A program made the position numbers and the translations under genes. 64,000 nucleotides of DNA from Pseudomonas chlororaphis (GTDB taxonomy: Bacteria > Pseudomonadota > Gammaproteobacteria > Pseudomonadales > Pseudomonadaceae). The stretch is taken from positions 62,001-126,000 of the forward strand of contig NZ_MSCT01000019.1 of the NCBI RefSeq assembly GCF_001921865.1, given 5' to 3'. Within the stretch, counting starts at the first letter, position 1; each line of letters opens with the position of its first letter. This document shows, piece by piece, positions 7,941 through 16,943 of this stretch. Under the pieces are notes generated by a model. It was given only the letters and a program-made list of their open reading frames with translations, was not told the origin of the DNA and did not search any database.

Positions 7941-9167
7941 TCAACCCAGGACTTCGCTCAATGGAATGAAGTTGACCCAGTCGCCTTCAACCAGCGTGCG
8001 ATCCTCCAGCACCTCGACCAGGCCTTCTGCCCAGGCGGCACTGCGCAGGACACCGGAGCTCTGATTGCGATAGATAATGGCCTTGCCCTGCTCCAGGCGA
8101 CCACGCAGGTACTCTCGCCGATTCCCGGGCTTCGGCCAGGCGAACCCGGCAGGAACCTGGAACTGCAAAGGCTGCAACTCCTTTACCCCCTGGCGCCGCA
8201 AAATATACGGCCGAGCCAGCAAGGCAAAAGTCACCAGTGTGGAAGCCGGGTTACCGGGCAAGCCGATGACTGGCACACCGCGAAAATGTCCGAAGGTCAG
8301 CGGTTTGCCTGGCTTGATCGCCAGCTTCCAGAGGGCCAGCTCACCCTCTTCCCTCAAGGCGACCCCCAGGAAGTCCGCCTCGCCCACCGACACACCGCCT
8401 GTGGAGAGGATCAGGTCCACATCCGCCAGTTCGGCAAGGCGTTGCCGGGTCATGGGCAGGTCGTCCGGCAGGATGCCGCCATCGACCACCTCGCAGCCCA
8501 GGCGCTGCAACCAGCTGCACAGCAGCACGCGGTTGCTGTTGTAGATCTGCCCGGGACCGAGTGCTTGCCCGGGCTCTATCAGTTCGTCGCCGGTGGAGAG
8601 CACGGCAACGCGCACCCGGCGCACGACATCCAGCTCCGCGCGGCCCAGCGAAGCCGCCAGCCCCAGTTCGATCGGCCCCAGTTGCGTACCAGCTACCAGC
8701 ACACATTCGCCAACCGTGGTTTCCTGGCCTTGCGGACGAATATTCTGCCCGGCGCTGAGAGGCTCGGTAAAAGACACTCGCTCGTCAGCCTGGACGTGCG
8801 TGTTTTCCTGCATTTCCACGCAGTCCGCCCCTGCTGGAACCGGCGCGCCGGTAAAGATGCGGGCACAGGTGCCTGGCGCCAATGGCTCGGGCGCTTGCCC
8901 GGCGAAGATGCGCTGACTGACGACGAGGGGCTCGCCCGTCCAATCCGCGACGCGCAAGGCATAACCGTCCATGGCGCTATTGGGCCAAGGCGGAAGATCC
9001 AGGGTCGAAACCAGGTCCGCGGCCAATACCCGACCTTGGGCAGCCGCCAGCGACAGGCGCTCGCGTTCAAGGATGGGAGCAGCCCCGGCCATCTCCAGCA
9101 AACGGCCCAGCGCAACCTCGACCGGCATCAGGGCACCGGTCTTGCCTGGCTTACCCACGGGTTTCAC
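7941..9167 (-). CDS. moeA: Molybdopterin molybdenumtransferase MoeA
   Basis: The 408-residue protein is full length for MoeA, which inserts molybdate into adenylylated molybdopterin. Visible signatures are PWPNSAMDGYAL near residue 60, the ARIFTGAPVP stretch, the MoCF-binding LSTGDEL and ILSTGGVSVGEADF motifs, and the GLPGNPAS loop. It is the second gene of a moaB-moeA unit with a 17-base overlap. The start is GTG 9167 in this reading; a start a few codons later is possible because the first dozen residues are not conserved. Confidence 0.95.
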   Translation of the reverse strand: MKPVGKPGKTGALMPVEVALGRLLEMAGAAPILERERLSLAAAQGRVLAADLVSTLDLPPWPNSAMDGYALRVADWTGEPLVVSQRIFAGQAPEPLAPGTCARIFTGAPVPAGADCVEMQENTHVQADERVSFTEPLSAGQNIRPQGQETTVGECVLVAGTQLGPIELGLAASLGRAELDVVRRVRVAVLSTGDELIEPGQALGPGQIYNSNRVLLCSWLQRLGCEVVDGGILPDDLPMTRQRLAELADVDLILSTGGVSVGEADFLGVALREEGELALWKLAIKPGKPLTFGHFRGVPVIGLPGNPASTLVTFALLARPYILRRQGVKELQPLQFQVPAGFAWPKPGNRREYLRGRLEQGKAIIYRNQSSGVLRSAAWAEGLVEVLEDRTLVEGDWVNFIPLSEVLG

Positions 9168-9690
9168 ACGCCTCGGCCTGCTTCAGATGAGCGACGAAAT
9201 TGCACGGGCGGTGCCGCGAATCCAATTGCTCGGCCAGGATACCGTCCCAACCGGTCCGCACTGCGTTGGTCGAGCCCGGCAGACAGCACACCAGCGTGCC
9301 GTTGGACAAGCCGGCCAGGGCCCGGGACTGTACGGTGGAGGTGCCGATGTCGGCCACCGAGATCTGGCGGAACAACTCGCCAAAACCGTCGACCTGTTTG
9401 TCGAGCAGGCACGACACGGCTTCCGGGGTGCTGTCACGGCCGGTGAAACCGGTGCCGCCGGTGATCAGTACCACCTGGACCAGATCGTCGGCGATCCAGG
9501 TCGCCACCTGTGCACGAATCTTGTAGAGATCGTCCTTGAGCAGGACTCGCGCGGCCAGGTGATGGCCGGCTGCGCTCAGACGGTCGACGAAGACCTGGCC
9601 GGACGTATCGGTCTCCAGGGTCCGGGTATCACTGACAGTCAGCACCGCAATGTTCAAAGGTGCGAAAGGTACATCAGCCTTGGCTTTCAT
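9151..9690 (-). CDS. moaB: Molybdenum cofactor biosynthesis protein MoaB
   Basis: The 179-residue protein belongs to the MoaB/Mog family, which adenylylates molybdopterin before metal insertion. Motifs seen are VLTVSDTR near residue 17, the TGGTGFTGRD core near residue 85, and a conserved CLPGSTNAV loop. ATG 9690 is chosen because conserved sequence begins just after it; the open frame extends upstream but that extension is not family-like. It is the first gene of moaB-moeA and is divergent from mobA, with 79 bases between the start codons for both promoters. Confidence 0.93.
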   Translation of the reverse strand: MKAKADVPFAPLNIAVLTVSDTRTLETDTSGQVFVDRLSAAGHHLAARVLLKDDLYKIRAQVATWIADDLVQVVLITGGTGFTGRDSTPEAVSCLLDKQVDGFGELFRQISVADIGTSTVQSRALAGLSNGTLVCCLPGSTNAVRTGWDGILAEQLDSRHRPCNFVAHLKQAEACETRG

Positions 9691-9769
9691 CGGCTCGATC
9701 CAGTTGTAGGAGAAACAGCCCGGTGTTATATCACAGCACTCTCTTTGACCGCCCCTGTGGAGACGTACC

Positions 9770-10378
9770 GTGACCTCGCACACCGATTTGCCCCCTTGCT
9801 CCATTCTGCTCCTGGCCGGCGGACGCGGCCAACGCATGGGCGGAAGGGACAAAGGGCTGATCGAGTGGCAAGGCCAGCCATTGATCGCCCACCTGCATCG
9901 GCTGACCCGCGACCTGAGCGATGACCTGATCATTTCCTGCAACCGTAATCGGGAACAATACGCCCCTTACGCCGACCAGTTGGTACAGGACGAAAGTACC
10001 GATTTCCCGGGACCGCTGGCCGGCATCCGCGCCGGCCTTGCCGCAGCCCGGCATAGCCATCTGCTGGTATTGCCCTGCGACGTGCCGCGCCTCGATAGCC
10101 AACTGCTCGACGCCATGCGCCAGGCCTCTCGCCAGCACCCGGACAAACCGCTGATGCTGCGCCATGGCGAGCACTGGGAACCGTTGCTGTGCATCATTCC
10201 GCGCGCCTTGCTCGGTGCCTTCGAGGATGCCTGGCAGAACGGTGAGCGCAGCCCGGGACGTATCATGCGCGGGCTGGGCGCCCAGGCCCTGCAATGCCCG
10301 GCCGACGATCCCCGATTGGCTAACCTGAATACGCCAGAGCTGTTAAGCCAGCACCATGGCGTGTCAGAATGCCCCTAA
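9770..10378 (+). CDS. mobA: Molybdenum cofactor guanylyltransferase MobA
   Basis: The 202-residue protein has the nucleotidyltransferase signature LAGGRGQRMGG near residue 15, followed by DKGL and the metal-binding VLPCDVPRL. MobA links GMP to Mo-molybdopterin to make the bis-MGD cofactor used by nitrate reductase and formate dehydrogenase enzymes. Translation begins at GTG 9770, after GGAGACG. It is divergent from moaB-moeA, so the three genes form a Moco cluster. Confidence 0.93.
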   Translation: MTSHTDLPPCSILLLAGGRGQRMGGRDKGLIEWQGQPLIAHLHRLTRDLSDDLIISCNRNREQYAPYADQLVQDESTDFPGPLAGIRAGLAAARHSHLLVLPCDVPRLDSQLLDAMRQASRQHPDKPLMLRHGEHWEPLLCIIPRALLGAFEDAWQNGERSPGRIMRGLGAQALQCPADDPRLANLNTPELLSQHHGVSECP

Positions 10379-10449
10379 TTCAAGGAACTTGCAGGCGTGG
10401 CATACGTCTCAAGAACAGCAATTAAAAGTATTCATCTCGGAGACACACA

Positions 10450-10671
10450 ATGATTCAGCGGACTCTCGCCCCTCTCATGCTTGCACTGGGCCTTGCCACT
10501 CTCGCCGGCTGCGCATCGCCTACTGTGATCACCCTGAATGACGGTCGCGAAATCCAGGCCGTCGATACCCCAAAATATGATCGCGACTCCGGTTTCTACG
10601 AGTTCGAACAACTGGACGGCAAACAGACTCGCATCAACAAGGATCAGGTCCGTACCGTCAAAGAGCTGTAA
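10450..10671 (+). CDS. YgdI/YgdR-family small lipoprotein
   Basis: The 73-residue protein has a lipoprotein signal peptide with lipobox LAGC (Cys21) and a short mature domain containing VITLNDGREIQ and a central KQTRINKDQV stretch, typical of the YgdI/YgdR (SH3-like) family. It should be anchored in an outer or inner membrane leaflet facing the periplasm. Family function is unknown. A GGAGA sequence precedes ATG 10450, and a terminator follows the stop. Confidence 0.9.
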   Translation: MIQRTLAPLMLALGLATLAGCASPTVITLNDGREIQAVDTPKYDRDSGFYEFEQLDGKQTRINKDQVRTVKEL

Positions 10672-10696
10672 GCCATAGCGTTACAGCCTTGAATGC

Positions 10697-10722
10697 ATAA
10701 AGCCCGCTTTCGCGGGCTTTAT
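10697..10722. terminator. Rho-independent terminator after the YgdI-like lipoprotein gene
   Basis: An 11-bp stem (ATAAAGCCCGC with GCGGGCTTTAT) closes on a TTTC loop. It lies between convergent genes and may work in both directions. Confidence 0.85.
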
Positions 10723-10753
10723 CGTTTCTGGAGGCGGCCACAGGTTGCCGGGA

Positions 10754-11644
10754 TTACCACTGCAAGGTGATCCGACTCTCGAACTCACGCTCTTCCCCTG
10801 TCAGCGGATCGCTGAAACGCAACCCCTGGGCCAGCAGCTTGAGGGGATTGGCGTAATCGTCCTCGGCATCCTTGAGCACCTCGGGATAAAACGGGTCGTT
10901 ACAGATCGCCGCCCCCAATGCACTCATGTGCACGCGCAACTGGTGCTTTTTACCGGTCACCGGATACAGCCCATAACGCCAGAGCCCGCCGTTTTTTTCC
11001 CGAACGTCCAGCGCCGTTTCCGTGTTGCTGGTACCGGGCCCTTCCTGCATGCGGAAAAAGGGTTCGCCATCGACCAGACGGCTTTTATGCACGCGCGGAA
11101 ACTCAAGATCAGGCAGGGCCGGCGCAATGGCTTCGTAGCGTTTGTCGATCCTGCGCGTCGGAAACAGCGACTGATACGCCGAACGGCTGTGGGGATTGGC
11201 CGAAAACAGCACCAGGCCCGCCGTATGCCGGTCGATGCGATGCAAAGGCACCAAGTGCGGGTTGTCCAGGCGGCGGATCAGGCGCCGCAGCAGGGTTTGC
11301 TCGACATACTCACCCGCTGGGGTCACCGGCAGGAAGTGCGGTTTGTCCGCTACCACCAGGTGCTCGTCGGCGTAGAGGATCGACTCCTGCACCGGGATGA
11401 TCTTTTCGTCGGGCACTTCGCGGAAATAATGGATGCGCAGGCCTTCGCGATACGCCAGGTCGATATCGATCGGCTGTCCCTGGGCGTCGAGCACTCGCCC
11501 GCGAGCGATCCGGCTCAGCCACTGCTCACGGCTGATGGTACTGAAGTGTTCGCACAGACAGTCCAGCACGGTGGGCCATGAACCGGGGGGCAGATACAGG
11601 GTACTGGCCTGCTGCTGTGCGGCGGAAAAAGGTACGGAGGACAT
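10754..11644 (-). CDS. RluA-family RNA pseudouridine synthase
   Basis: The 296-residue protein has the pseudouridine synthase catalytic motif PLHRIDRHTAGL, whose Asp attacks the uridine, and the later GKKHQLRVHMSALG substrate-site motif. No clear S4 domain precedes the catalytic domain, although the first 80 residues are of the right size for a short RNA-binding region. It isomerises uridine to pseudouridine in rRNA or tRNA; the target site cannot be assigned. ATG 11644 is preferred, as GGAGG-like sequence on this strand and conservation begin there, and an upstream extension is not family-like. Confidence 0.88.
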   Translation of the reverse strand: MSSVPFSAAQQQASTLYLPPGSWPTVLDCLCEHFSTISREQWLSRIARGRVLDAQGQPIDIDLAYREGLRIHYFREVPDEKIIPVQESILYADEHLVVADKPHFLPVTPAGEYVEQTLLRRLIRRLDNPHLVPLHRIDRHTAGLVLFSANPHSRSAYQSLFPTRRIDKRYEAIAPALPDLEFPRVHKSRLVDGEPFFRMQEGPGTSNTETALDVREKNGGLWRYGLYPVTGKKHQLRVHMSALGAAICNDPFYPEVLKDAEDDYANPLKLLAQGLRFSDPLTGEEREFESRITLQW

Positions 11645-11731
11645 ACAAAAGCTCAAGCGGACAATGCAGAGCGGCATTATCCAACATGGGGTCCCAAGGA
11701 GCCTAGGAGAGTTTCCCGAAGGCCCCGACAA

Positions 11732-12055
11732 CTACGCGCGGGCGACCCCGGCTTGCGCCGCGGCGTCGGTAAACTCCTTCAGCCAGCGCAAGACATCCAC
11801 CGCTTCCCAGCGGGTCGGGTCATACAGGGCATACAACAGCCCCTGATAGCCCACCACGTCCAGTTGCCGGTGATAACCCGCACGCTGGAACAGGGCTTCG
11901 ATTTCCGCAAAGCAGGTATTGAAATGCAGTTTGTTGAACGGCGTCTTGCCTTCCGTAACCAGGCCATCCAGGCGCAGTTCGAGCACCGCTTCGCGTACCA
12001 CATCGGCGGACATGCGGTTCACACTGCTTTTCAATTGTTCGACATTGACCATCAT
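11732..12055 (-). CDS. Conserved hypothetical protein downstream of the UmuD-like gene
   Basis: This 107-residue soluble, mostly helical protein has no recognised domain. Its start is the first of two adjacent ATG codons, preceded by AGAAGGA. It lies 53 bases after the LexA-controlled UmuD-like gene on the same strand, with no terminator visible between them, so it is probably induced with it during the SOS response. The middle part (KLHFNTCFAEIEALF, then a YQGLLYALYDPTRWEAV stretch) looks well packed and unlikely to be spurious. Function is unknown. Confidence 0.65.
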   Translation of the reverse strand: MMVNVEQLKSSVNRMSADVVREAVLELRLDGLVTEGKTPFNKLHFNTCFAEIEALFQRAGYHRQLDVVGYQGLLYALYDPTRWEAVDVLRWLKEFTDAAAQAGVARA

Positions 12056-12108
12056 CCGTCCTTCTACCCTCTCGTTCATCCACTGAGCAGCTGCCCTGCG
12101 CATCGATA

Positions 12109-12537
12109 TCAACCACGGCCGACATAACTGACGACCCACAACACCACGCCCCATATCTGCATCGCGTCCCTGTCATTCAAGGGGATAGGGGCAATCGAAG
12201 GTCGCGCCGCCTTGAGCAGCAGCCCACCCTTGGGATCGGGCGCCAGCAGGCGCACGCCATAGGTTTCTTCGCCATCGAGATGGACCATCACGTATTGATC
12301 CACGGCCGGGGCCGCCGAGCGGTCGACGATCAGCCGGTCGCCGGGATAGATACCGAAGCCCAGCAGGCTGTCGTCATCCACCAGCACCGCACGGATCTGC
12401 GGCGCTCCGAGCCCCACCGTGCGGTCCAGCGAAAAACCGCTTTCGCACTCGAGCCCGGCAGCCAATCCGTCGTGCCCTGCATGTTCGGGCGACAGATGCT
12501 GCAAACGCTCGGCGCGCGCGAGGATTGTGAGAGACAT
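12109..12537 (-). CDS. UmuD/LexA-like S24 protein with incomplete catalytic dyad, SOS-boxed
   Basis: This 142-residue protein aligns by eye with UmuD: an N-terminal arm with SGF where UmuD is cut before GF, the nucleophile region (VDDDSLLGFGIYPGD against UmuD SGDSM...SDGD), LIVDRS, and a C-terminal WGVVLWVV like UmuD FGVVIHVV. The Ser is kept. The lysine of the dyad, in UmuD EFTVKK, falls on Val/Arg here (ETYGVRLL), so self-cleavage is doubtful. A consensus LexA box lies 19 bases upstream of its ATG. No umuC follows; the next gene is an unknown small protein. It could be a cleavage-dead polymerase V-type accessory protein. Confidence 0.75.
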   Translation of the reverse strand: MSLTILARAERLQHLSPEHAGHDGLAAGLECESGFSLDRTVGLGAPQIRAVLVDDDSLLGFGIYPGDRLIVDRSAAPAVDQYVMVHLDGEETYGVRLLAPDPKGGLLLKAARPSIAPIPLNDRDAMQIWGVVLWVVSYVGRG

Positions 12538-12555
12538 GACGGCCCTTCCTGATTG

Positions 12556-12571
12556 CTGTATGCATATACAG
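12556..12571 (-). promoter_or_regulatory. LexA (SOS) box
   Basis: CTGTATGCATATACAG matches the CTGT-N8-ACAG LexA consensus, with all six outer bases on each side symmetrical. It ends 19 bases before the UmuD-like start codon, where bound LexA would block transcription. Confidence 0.9.
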
Positions 12572-12634
12572 TAACCGAATAATCGGGAATGCGCCAAGGG
12601 AGTTGCAACGAAGGTCGACCAACGGAAAGCCGGG

Positions 12635-12871
12635 TCAGCGCAGAAAAGCCACCACCTGCTCGGCATCGAACGGCCAGCCCAGCTCGGCGCCGCTATCCAC
12701 CCGGCGCAGCACCGGAATACGCAGGCCATAGGCCTCGAACAGGGTTTCGTCTTCCGCGATATCCACCAGCTCGACCATCAGCCCATGCTCCACCAGCGGC
12801 ATCAATTCCGCCTCGGCGAGTTCGCACAGGTGGCAACCCAGGGTGCCGAACAACTGACATTCAGGAGGCAT
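12635..12871 (-). CDS. Glutaredoxin-like protein (DUF836)
   Basis: The 78-residue thioredoxin-fold protein has an N-terminal redox motif CHLC in FGTLGCHLCELAE and a cis-Pro in RIPVLRR, in the order expected for a minimal glutaredoxin (DUF836). It likely acts as a cytosolic dithiol reductant with an unknown client. It follows the SOS-regulated pair on the same strand but lies upstream of it, separated by about 65 bases that contain the LexA box, so it has its own control. Confidence 0.87.
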   Translation of the reverse strand: MPPECQLFGTLGCHLCELAEAELMPLVEHGLMVELVDIAEDETLFEAYGLRIPVLRRVDSGAELGWPFDAEQVVAFLR

Positions 12872-13087
12872 GAGATACAGACCGAAAAGAGACAGGCGCT
12901 TATTCTAGGCCCGCTGGAAAAAGCCGTCGACCGATGAGCAGCGCCCTTGGTCACCCTCGACGATCGTCGTCGAACATTCTGCCAGGCAGCTGACTCAGGT
13001 CAGCGCCGCGAAGCGTTGATTGCGCGATTCTCGCGGCTTTTTTTGCCTCTACGCTCTGTACACCCCATCCGCCGACCGGAGATATCT

Positions 13088-15046
13088 GTGTTCGCCAATC
13101 TGTTGATCATCCTCGCCTCGTCCCTGGTGGTGATTGCCCTGTTCCGGCGCCTGCGCCTGCCGCCGGTGCTGGGCTACCTGTGCGTGGGCCTGCTGGTGGG
13201 GCCGACCGCTTTCGGCTGGGTCAACGACAACGAAAACCTGCCTGACCTCGCGGAGCTGGGGGTGGTGTTCCTGCTGTTTTCCCTGGGCCTGGAGTTTTCC
13301 GTCTCGAAGATGCTGGCCCTGCGCCGGGTGGTGTTTGGCCTGGGCAGCCTGCAAGTGCTGTGCAGCGGCGCGGTCCTCGGCAGCCTGCTGATCCTGGCCG
13401 GCGTACCGTCGATCCCGGCCCTGCTGCTGGGCGCCGGGTTGGCGCTGTCGTCCACGGCCATCGTCAGCAAGGAGCTGGGCAGCCTCGGGGAAATCTTCAG
13501 CAGCCACGGGCAGAATGCGATCGGCGTGTTGCTGTTCCAGGATGTGGTGGCCGTGCTGTTGCTGACCCTGGTCCCGGTGTTTGCCGGCAGTACCGAACAG
13601 GCCTGGTACTGGGCGCTGCCCCTGACACTGGGCAAGACCGCCCTGCTGTTCGTCGGCCTGGCTCTGGCCAGCCGCTGGTTGCTGCCACGGCTGTTCCACG
13701 AAGTGGCGGCCTCGCACTCCGCCGAGCTGTTCGTGCTGCTGGCGCTGGTCATCGTCCTGCTGACCGCCTGGCTGACCCACCTGCTCGGCCTATCCCCGGC
13801 GCTCGGTGCCTTCCTCGCCGGCATGTTGCTGGGGGAAAGCCGCTACCGGCACCAGATCGAGGCCGATATCCGGCCGTTCCGCGACATCCTGCTGGGGTTG
13901 TTTTTCGTCAGCATCGGCATGCTGATCGACCTGCAACTGTTCGCCAGCGACGGCCTGCTGATCCTCGGCCTGACCCTGGCCCTGATGCTGATCAAGGGCG
14001 CCGTGGTGGCGCTGTTGCTCAAGCTGCGCGGCAGCGACGGCGAAACGGCCTGGCGCAGTGGCCTGGCCCTGGCCCAGGGCGGCGAGTTCTGTTTTGCGCT
14101 GATGGCGCAGATGCAGCAGAGCCAGTTGATGCCGGCCGAGCTGAGCGGCCTGCTGCTGGCCGCAACGTTCTGCTCGATGCTGCTGACGCCCCTGCTGCTG
14201 CGCGCCGCCCCAGGCATTGCCGCGCGCCTGCACCGCAAGCCGAACCAAGAGGCGCACCTGGAAGAAATCAGCGCCCTCAACGCCGGCCTGCAAGGGCATG
14301 TGGTGATCTGCGGTTACGGCCGCGTCGGCCAGTCGATCGGCCGCTTCCTGCGCCGCGAACAGCAGCGTTTCATTGCCCTGGACGATGACCCTGTGCGCGT
14401 CCAGGAAGCCGCGGCCGGCGAAAGCTGCGTGCATTACGGCGACTCCCGTCGCGCCGAGCTACTCGCCGCCGTCGGGCTCGAACGCGCGCGGCTGCTGGTG
14501 ATTGCAGTCGACAAGACCGAAATCGCCCTCAACGTGCTGCACGGCGCCCGCCGGATCAACCCCAGGGTACCGATCCTGGTGCGTACTCGGGACGACAGCC
14601 AGCTGGCCGAACTGAAGGCCGCCGGCGCCAGCGAGGTGGTGCCGGAGCTGCTGGAGTCGAGCCTGATGCTGGCGTCCCACGCCCTGGTGATGCTCGGGCT
14701 GCCCGAGCACCAGGTACAGGCCAAGGTCGATGAAGTGCGGCACAACCGCTATCGCCTGCTACACGGTTTCTACCATGGCGCGCAGACCGACCTGCTGGAC
14801 AATCGCGGCCAACCGCGGGTGCTGATGCACGCGGTGAACCTGGGTGCCGCCGCCCATGCCTGCAACCTGGCCCTGGGCGAGCTGGGGCTGGATCAGCTGG
14901 GCGTCGATGTGCAAGGCGTGCAGCGCGACGGCAACGACCTGGAGTTGGCCGACGGCACCCTGCTGCAGGCCGGCGATACGGTGTTGATGTCCGGCCCGCT
15001 GGCGGCCATCGAGGCGTCGGAGGCGCGCCTGCTCGGCGGCCAATGA
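13088..15046 (+). CDS. CPA2-family cation:proton antiporter with TrkA-N domain (KefB/YbaL-like)
   Basis: The 652-residue protein starts with about 12-13 membrane helices of the Na+/H+ exchanger fold (residues 1-390), then has a cytoplasmic Rossmann NAD-binding TrkA-N domain opening with VVICGYGRVGQ near residue 405, and a C-terminal TrkA-C-like segment. Such proteins move K+ or Na+ against H+ and are gated by nucleotide or glutathione conjugates. GTG 13088 is chosen because GGAGA lies just before it and membrane helix 1 starts at once. An ancillary KefF/KefG gene was not seen next door. Confidence 0.9.
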   Translation: MFANLLIILASSLVVIALFRRLRLPPVLGYLCVGLLVGPTAFGWVNDNENLPDLAELGVVFLLFSLGLEFSVSKMLALRRVVFGLGSLQVLCSGAVLGSLLILAGVPSIPALLLGAGLALSSTAIVSKELGSLGEIFSSHGQNAIGVLLFQDVVAVLLLTLVPVFAGSTEQAWYWALPLTLGKTALLFVGLALASRWLLPRLFHEVAASHSAELFVLLALVIVLLTAWLTHLLGLSPALGAFLAGMLLGESRYRHQIEADIRPFRDILLGLFFVSIGMLIDLQLFASDGLLILGLTLALMLIKGAVVALLLKLRGSDGETAWRSGLALAQGGEFCFALMAQMQQSQLMPAELSGLLLAATFCSMLLTPLLLRAAPGIAARLHRKPNQEAHLEEISALNAGLQGHVVICGYGRVGQSIGRFLRREQQRFIALDDDPVRVQEAAAGESCVHYGDSRRAELLAAVGLERARLLVIAVDKTEIALNVLHGARRINPRVPILVRTRDDSQLAELKAAGASEVVPELLESSLMLASHALVMLGLPEHQVQAKVDEVRHNRYRLLHGFYHGAQTDLLDNRGQPRVLMHAVNLGAAAHACNLALGELGLDQLGVDVQGVQRDGNDLELADGTLLQAGDTVLMSGPLAAIEASEARLLGGQ

Positions 15047-15090
15047 TCGACCGGGCCGCGGCTGGAGACGCCGGCCGCGGCCGCCTCGTT

Positions 15091-16299
15091 TCAGTCCTGG
15101 CTGACCGCGCCGATCTTGTGCAGCGACAGGTCGGCGCCGTAGTACTCCTGCTCCTGGGTCAGGCGCAGGCCGCAGCACGCCTTGAGCGCCCCGTACACCA
15201 GCAACCCACCCGCCAGCGCCACCACGACGCCCAGGCCGGTGCCGATCAACTGGCTGATCAGGCTGACGCCGCCCAGGCCGCCCAAGGCGCTCTGGCCGAA
15301 GATCCCGCAGGCGATGCCGCCCCACACGCCGCACAGCCCGTGCAGCGGCCAGACACCCAGCACGTCGTCGATCTTCCAGCGGCTCTGGGCCGCGATAAAG
15401 CACCAGACGAACAGCGCGCCGGCAATCGCCCCGGTGATCAATGCCCCCACCGGATGCATCAGGTCGGAGCCGGCACAGATCGCCACCAGCCCGGCCAACG
15501 GGCCGTTGTGCAGGAAGCCCGGGTCGTTGCGTCCGACGATCAGCGCCGCCACCGTGCCGCCGACCATAGCCATCAGCGAGTTCACCGCCACCAGCCCGCT
15601 GACCGCCTGCAACGTCTGCGCGCTCATGACGTTGAAGCCGAACCAGCCGACGATCAGGATCCACGACCCCAACGCCAGGAACGGAATGCTCGACGGCGCG
15701 AACGCCACCAGCTTGCCGTCGCGGTAGCGGCCGTTGCGCGGCCCGAGCAGCAGCACCGCCGCCAGCGCCAGCCAGCCGCCCATGGCATGCACCACCACGG
15801 ACCCGGCGAAATCATGGAAGCTCGCGCCGAAGCTCTTCTGCAACCAGGCTTGCAGACCGTAGTTGCCGTTCCACACCAGGCCCTCGAAGAACGGGTAGAC
15901 GAACGCCACGATCAGCGCCGTGGCGCAGAGCTGCGGGACGAACCGCGCCCGCTCGGCGATGCCGCCGGAGATGATCGCCGGAATGGCCGCGGCGAACGTC
16001 AGCAGGAAGAAGAACTTCACCAGCCCGTAACCGTGATCGGCACTGATCACCGCCGCCGGTTGCAGGAAGCTGACGCCGTAGGAAATCCAATAGCCTATAA
16101 AGAAATAGGCCAGGGTCGAGACGGCGAAGTCGCTGAGGATCTTCGACAACGCATTGACCTGGTTTTTCTGGCGTACCGTGCCGACCTCGAGGAACGCGAA
16201 GCCGGCATGCATGGCCAGGACCATGACCGCGCCGATCAGGATGAACAGAGTGTTGGAACCATGGACCAGAGTGTCCACAGCGCTTTGCAGATTTTCCAT
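15091..16299 (-). CDS. amtB: Amt-family ammonium transporter
   Basis: The 402-residue protein has 11 predicted membrane helices and both pore histidines of the Amt/Rh family (in SVVVHAMGGW and in PLHGLCGVWG). The ammonium selectivity-site neighbourhood is also recognisable. It lacks a cleavable signal peptide, and no glnK gene lies beside it, so this is a second, GlnK-unlinked Amt rather than the classical glnK-amtB operon. Expression is likely tied to nitrogen status, but I could not find a convincing sigma-54 promoter in the 328-base upstream gap. Confidence 0.93.
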   Translation of the reverse strand: MENLQSAVDTLVHGSNTLFILIGAVMVLAMHAGFAFLEVGTVRQKNQVNALSKILSDFAVSTLAYFFIGYWISYGVSFLQPAAVISADHGYGLVKFFFLLTFAAAIPAIISGGIAERARFVPQLCATALIVAFVYPFFEGLVWNGNYGLQAWLQKSFGASFHDFAGSVVVHAMGGWLALAAVLLLGPRNGRYRDGKLVAFAPSSIPFLALGSWILIVGWFGFNVMSAQTLQAVSGLVAVNSLMAMVGGTVAALIVGRNDPGFLHNGPLAGLVAICAGSDLMHPVGALITGAIAGALFVWCFIAAQSRWKIDDVLGVWPLHGLCGVWGGIACGIFGQSALGGLGGVSLISQLIGTGLGVVVALAGGLLVYGALKACCGLRLTQEQEYYGADLSLHKIGAVSQD

Positions 16300-16627
16300 G
16301 GAATGGGCAGACCTGATATCAGGAACCTTCCTCGAGCCGCTCTAGCGTTTTTGCACCAATTTGGTCCCGCAGGCGTTCTCGGCCCGCGGATTTCGACCTG
16401 TTTTGGCGCAGCGCTTTTTCGAGTCGGTGCAGCGCTCGAGGGTGTTTCCATAAGTGTTGATTTTTTAGGGTAAGGTTTTACCGGCCATGCGCTGCGTCCT
16501 GCGCGCTTTCGGCGCAACCACCCGCGTTTACGCACCAGTACAAAGCAAAAGCTGTACCAGACAATTGCACTGAACCTTCGCGCAAGGCTCATACTCGAAA
16601 CATTCGAACGCCACTACGGAGATAACC
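16300..16627. other. Divergent promoter region of the Amt gene and the DUF883 operon
   Basis: This 328-base gap separates two divergent units. No gene is seen. On the right, a CATACT sequence about 30 bases before ATG 16628 resembles a sigma-70/sigma-S -10 element, as expected for the stress-type DUF883 operon. Confidence 0.45.
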
Positions 16628-16942
16628 ATGACCAGCAAAACCACCAAGACGGCTCAAGAAACACTGATGGCGGACTTTCAGGCACTGGTCAGTGACACGG
16701 AGCGTCTGCTGGAACACACCGCGACCCTGGCCGGCGATCAGGCGGACGAATTGCGCACGCAGATTCACGACAGCCTTTTGCGTGCCCGCGAGACCCTGCA
16801 ACTGACCGAGCAATCCCTGCGCGAACGCGGCCAGGCAGCGGTCACCGCCACCGAAGACTATGTCCAGAGCAACCCCTGGCAAGCGGTGGGCATCGCCGCG
16901 GGCGTGGGCTTCCTGATCGGCCTGCTGGCGACCCGGCGCTGA
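16628..16942 (+). CDS. DUF883 (ElaB/YqjD/YgaM-like) membrane-anchored protein
   Basis: The 104-residue protein has a long amphipathic helical region (residues about 10-80) and a C-terminal hydrophobic helix with a Gly-rich WQAVGIAAGVGFLIGLL ending in TRR, the hallmark of DUF883. Homologues sit in the inner membrane by the C-terminal anchor and bind stationary-phase ribosomes. It is the first gene of a three-gene unit (DUF883, YqjE-like, YqjK-like), 1 base before the next start, which matches the yqjD-yqjE-yqjK order of enterics. Confidence 0.9.
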   Translation: MTSKTTKTAQETLMADFQALVSDTERLLEHTATLAGDQADELRTQIHDSLLRARETLQLTEQSLRERGQAAVTATEDYVQSNPWQAVGIAAGVGFLIGLLATRR

Positions 16943-16943
16943 T

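Noticed and set aside
7788..9446. 552-codon plus-strand frame over moeA
   Set aside because: It is a shadow of moeA and moaB on the minus strand, with no ribosome site and no family similarity.
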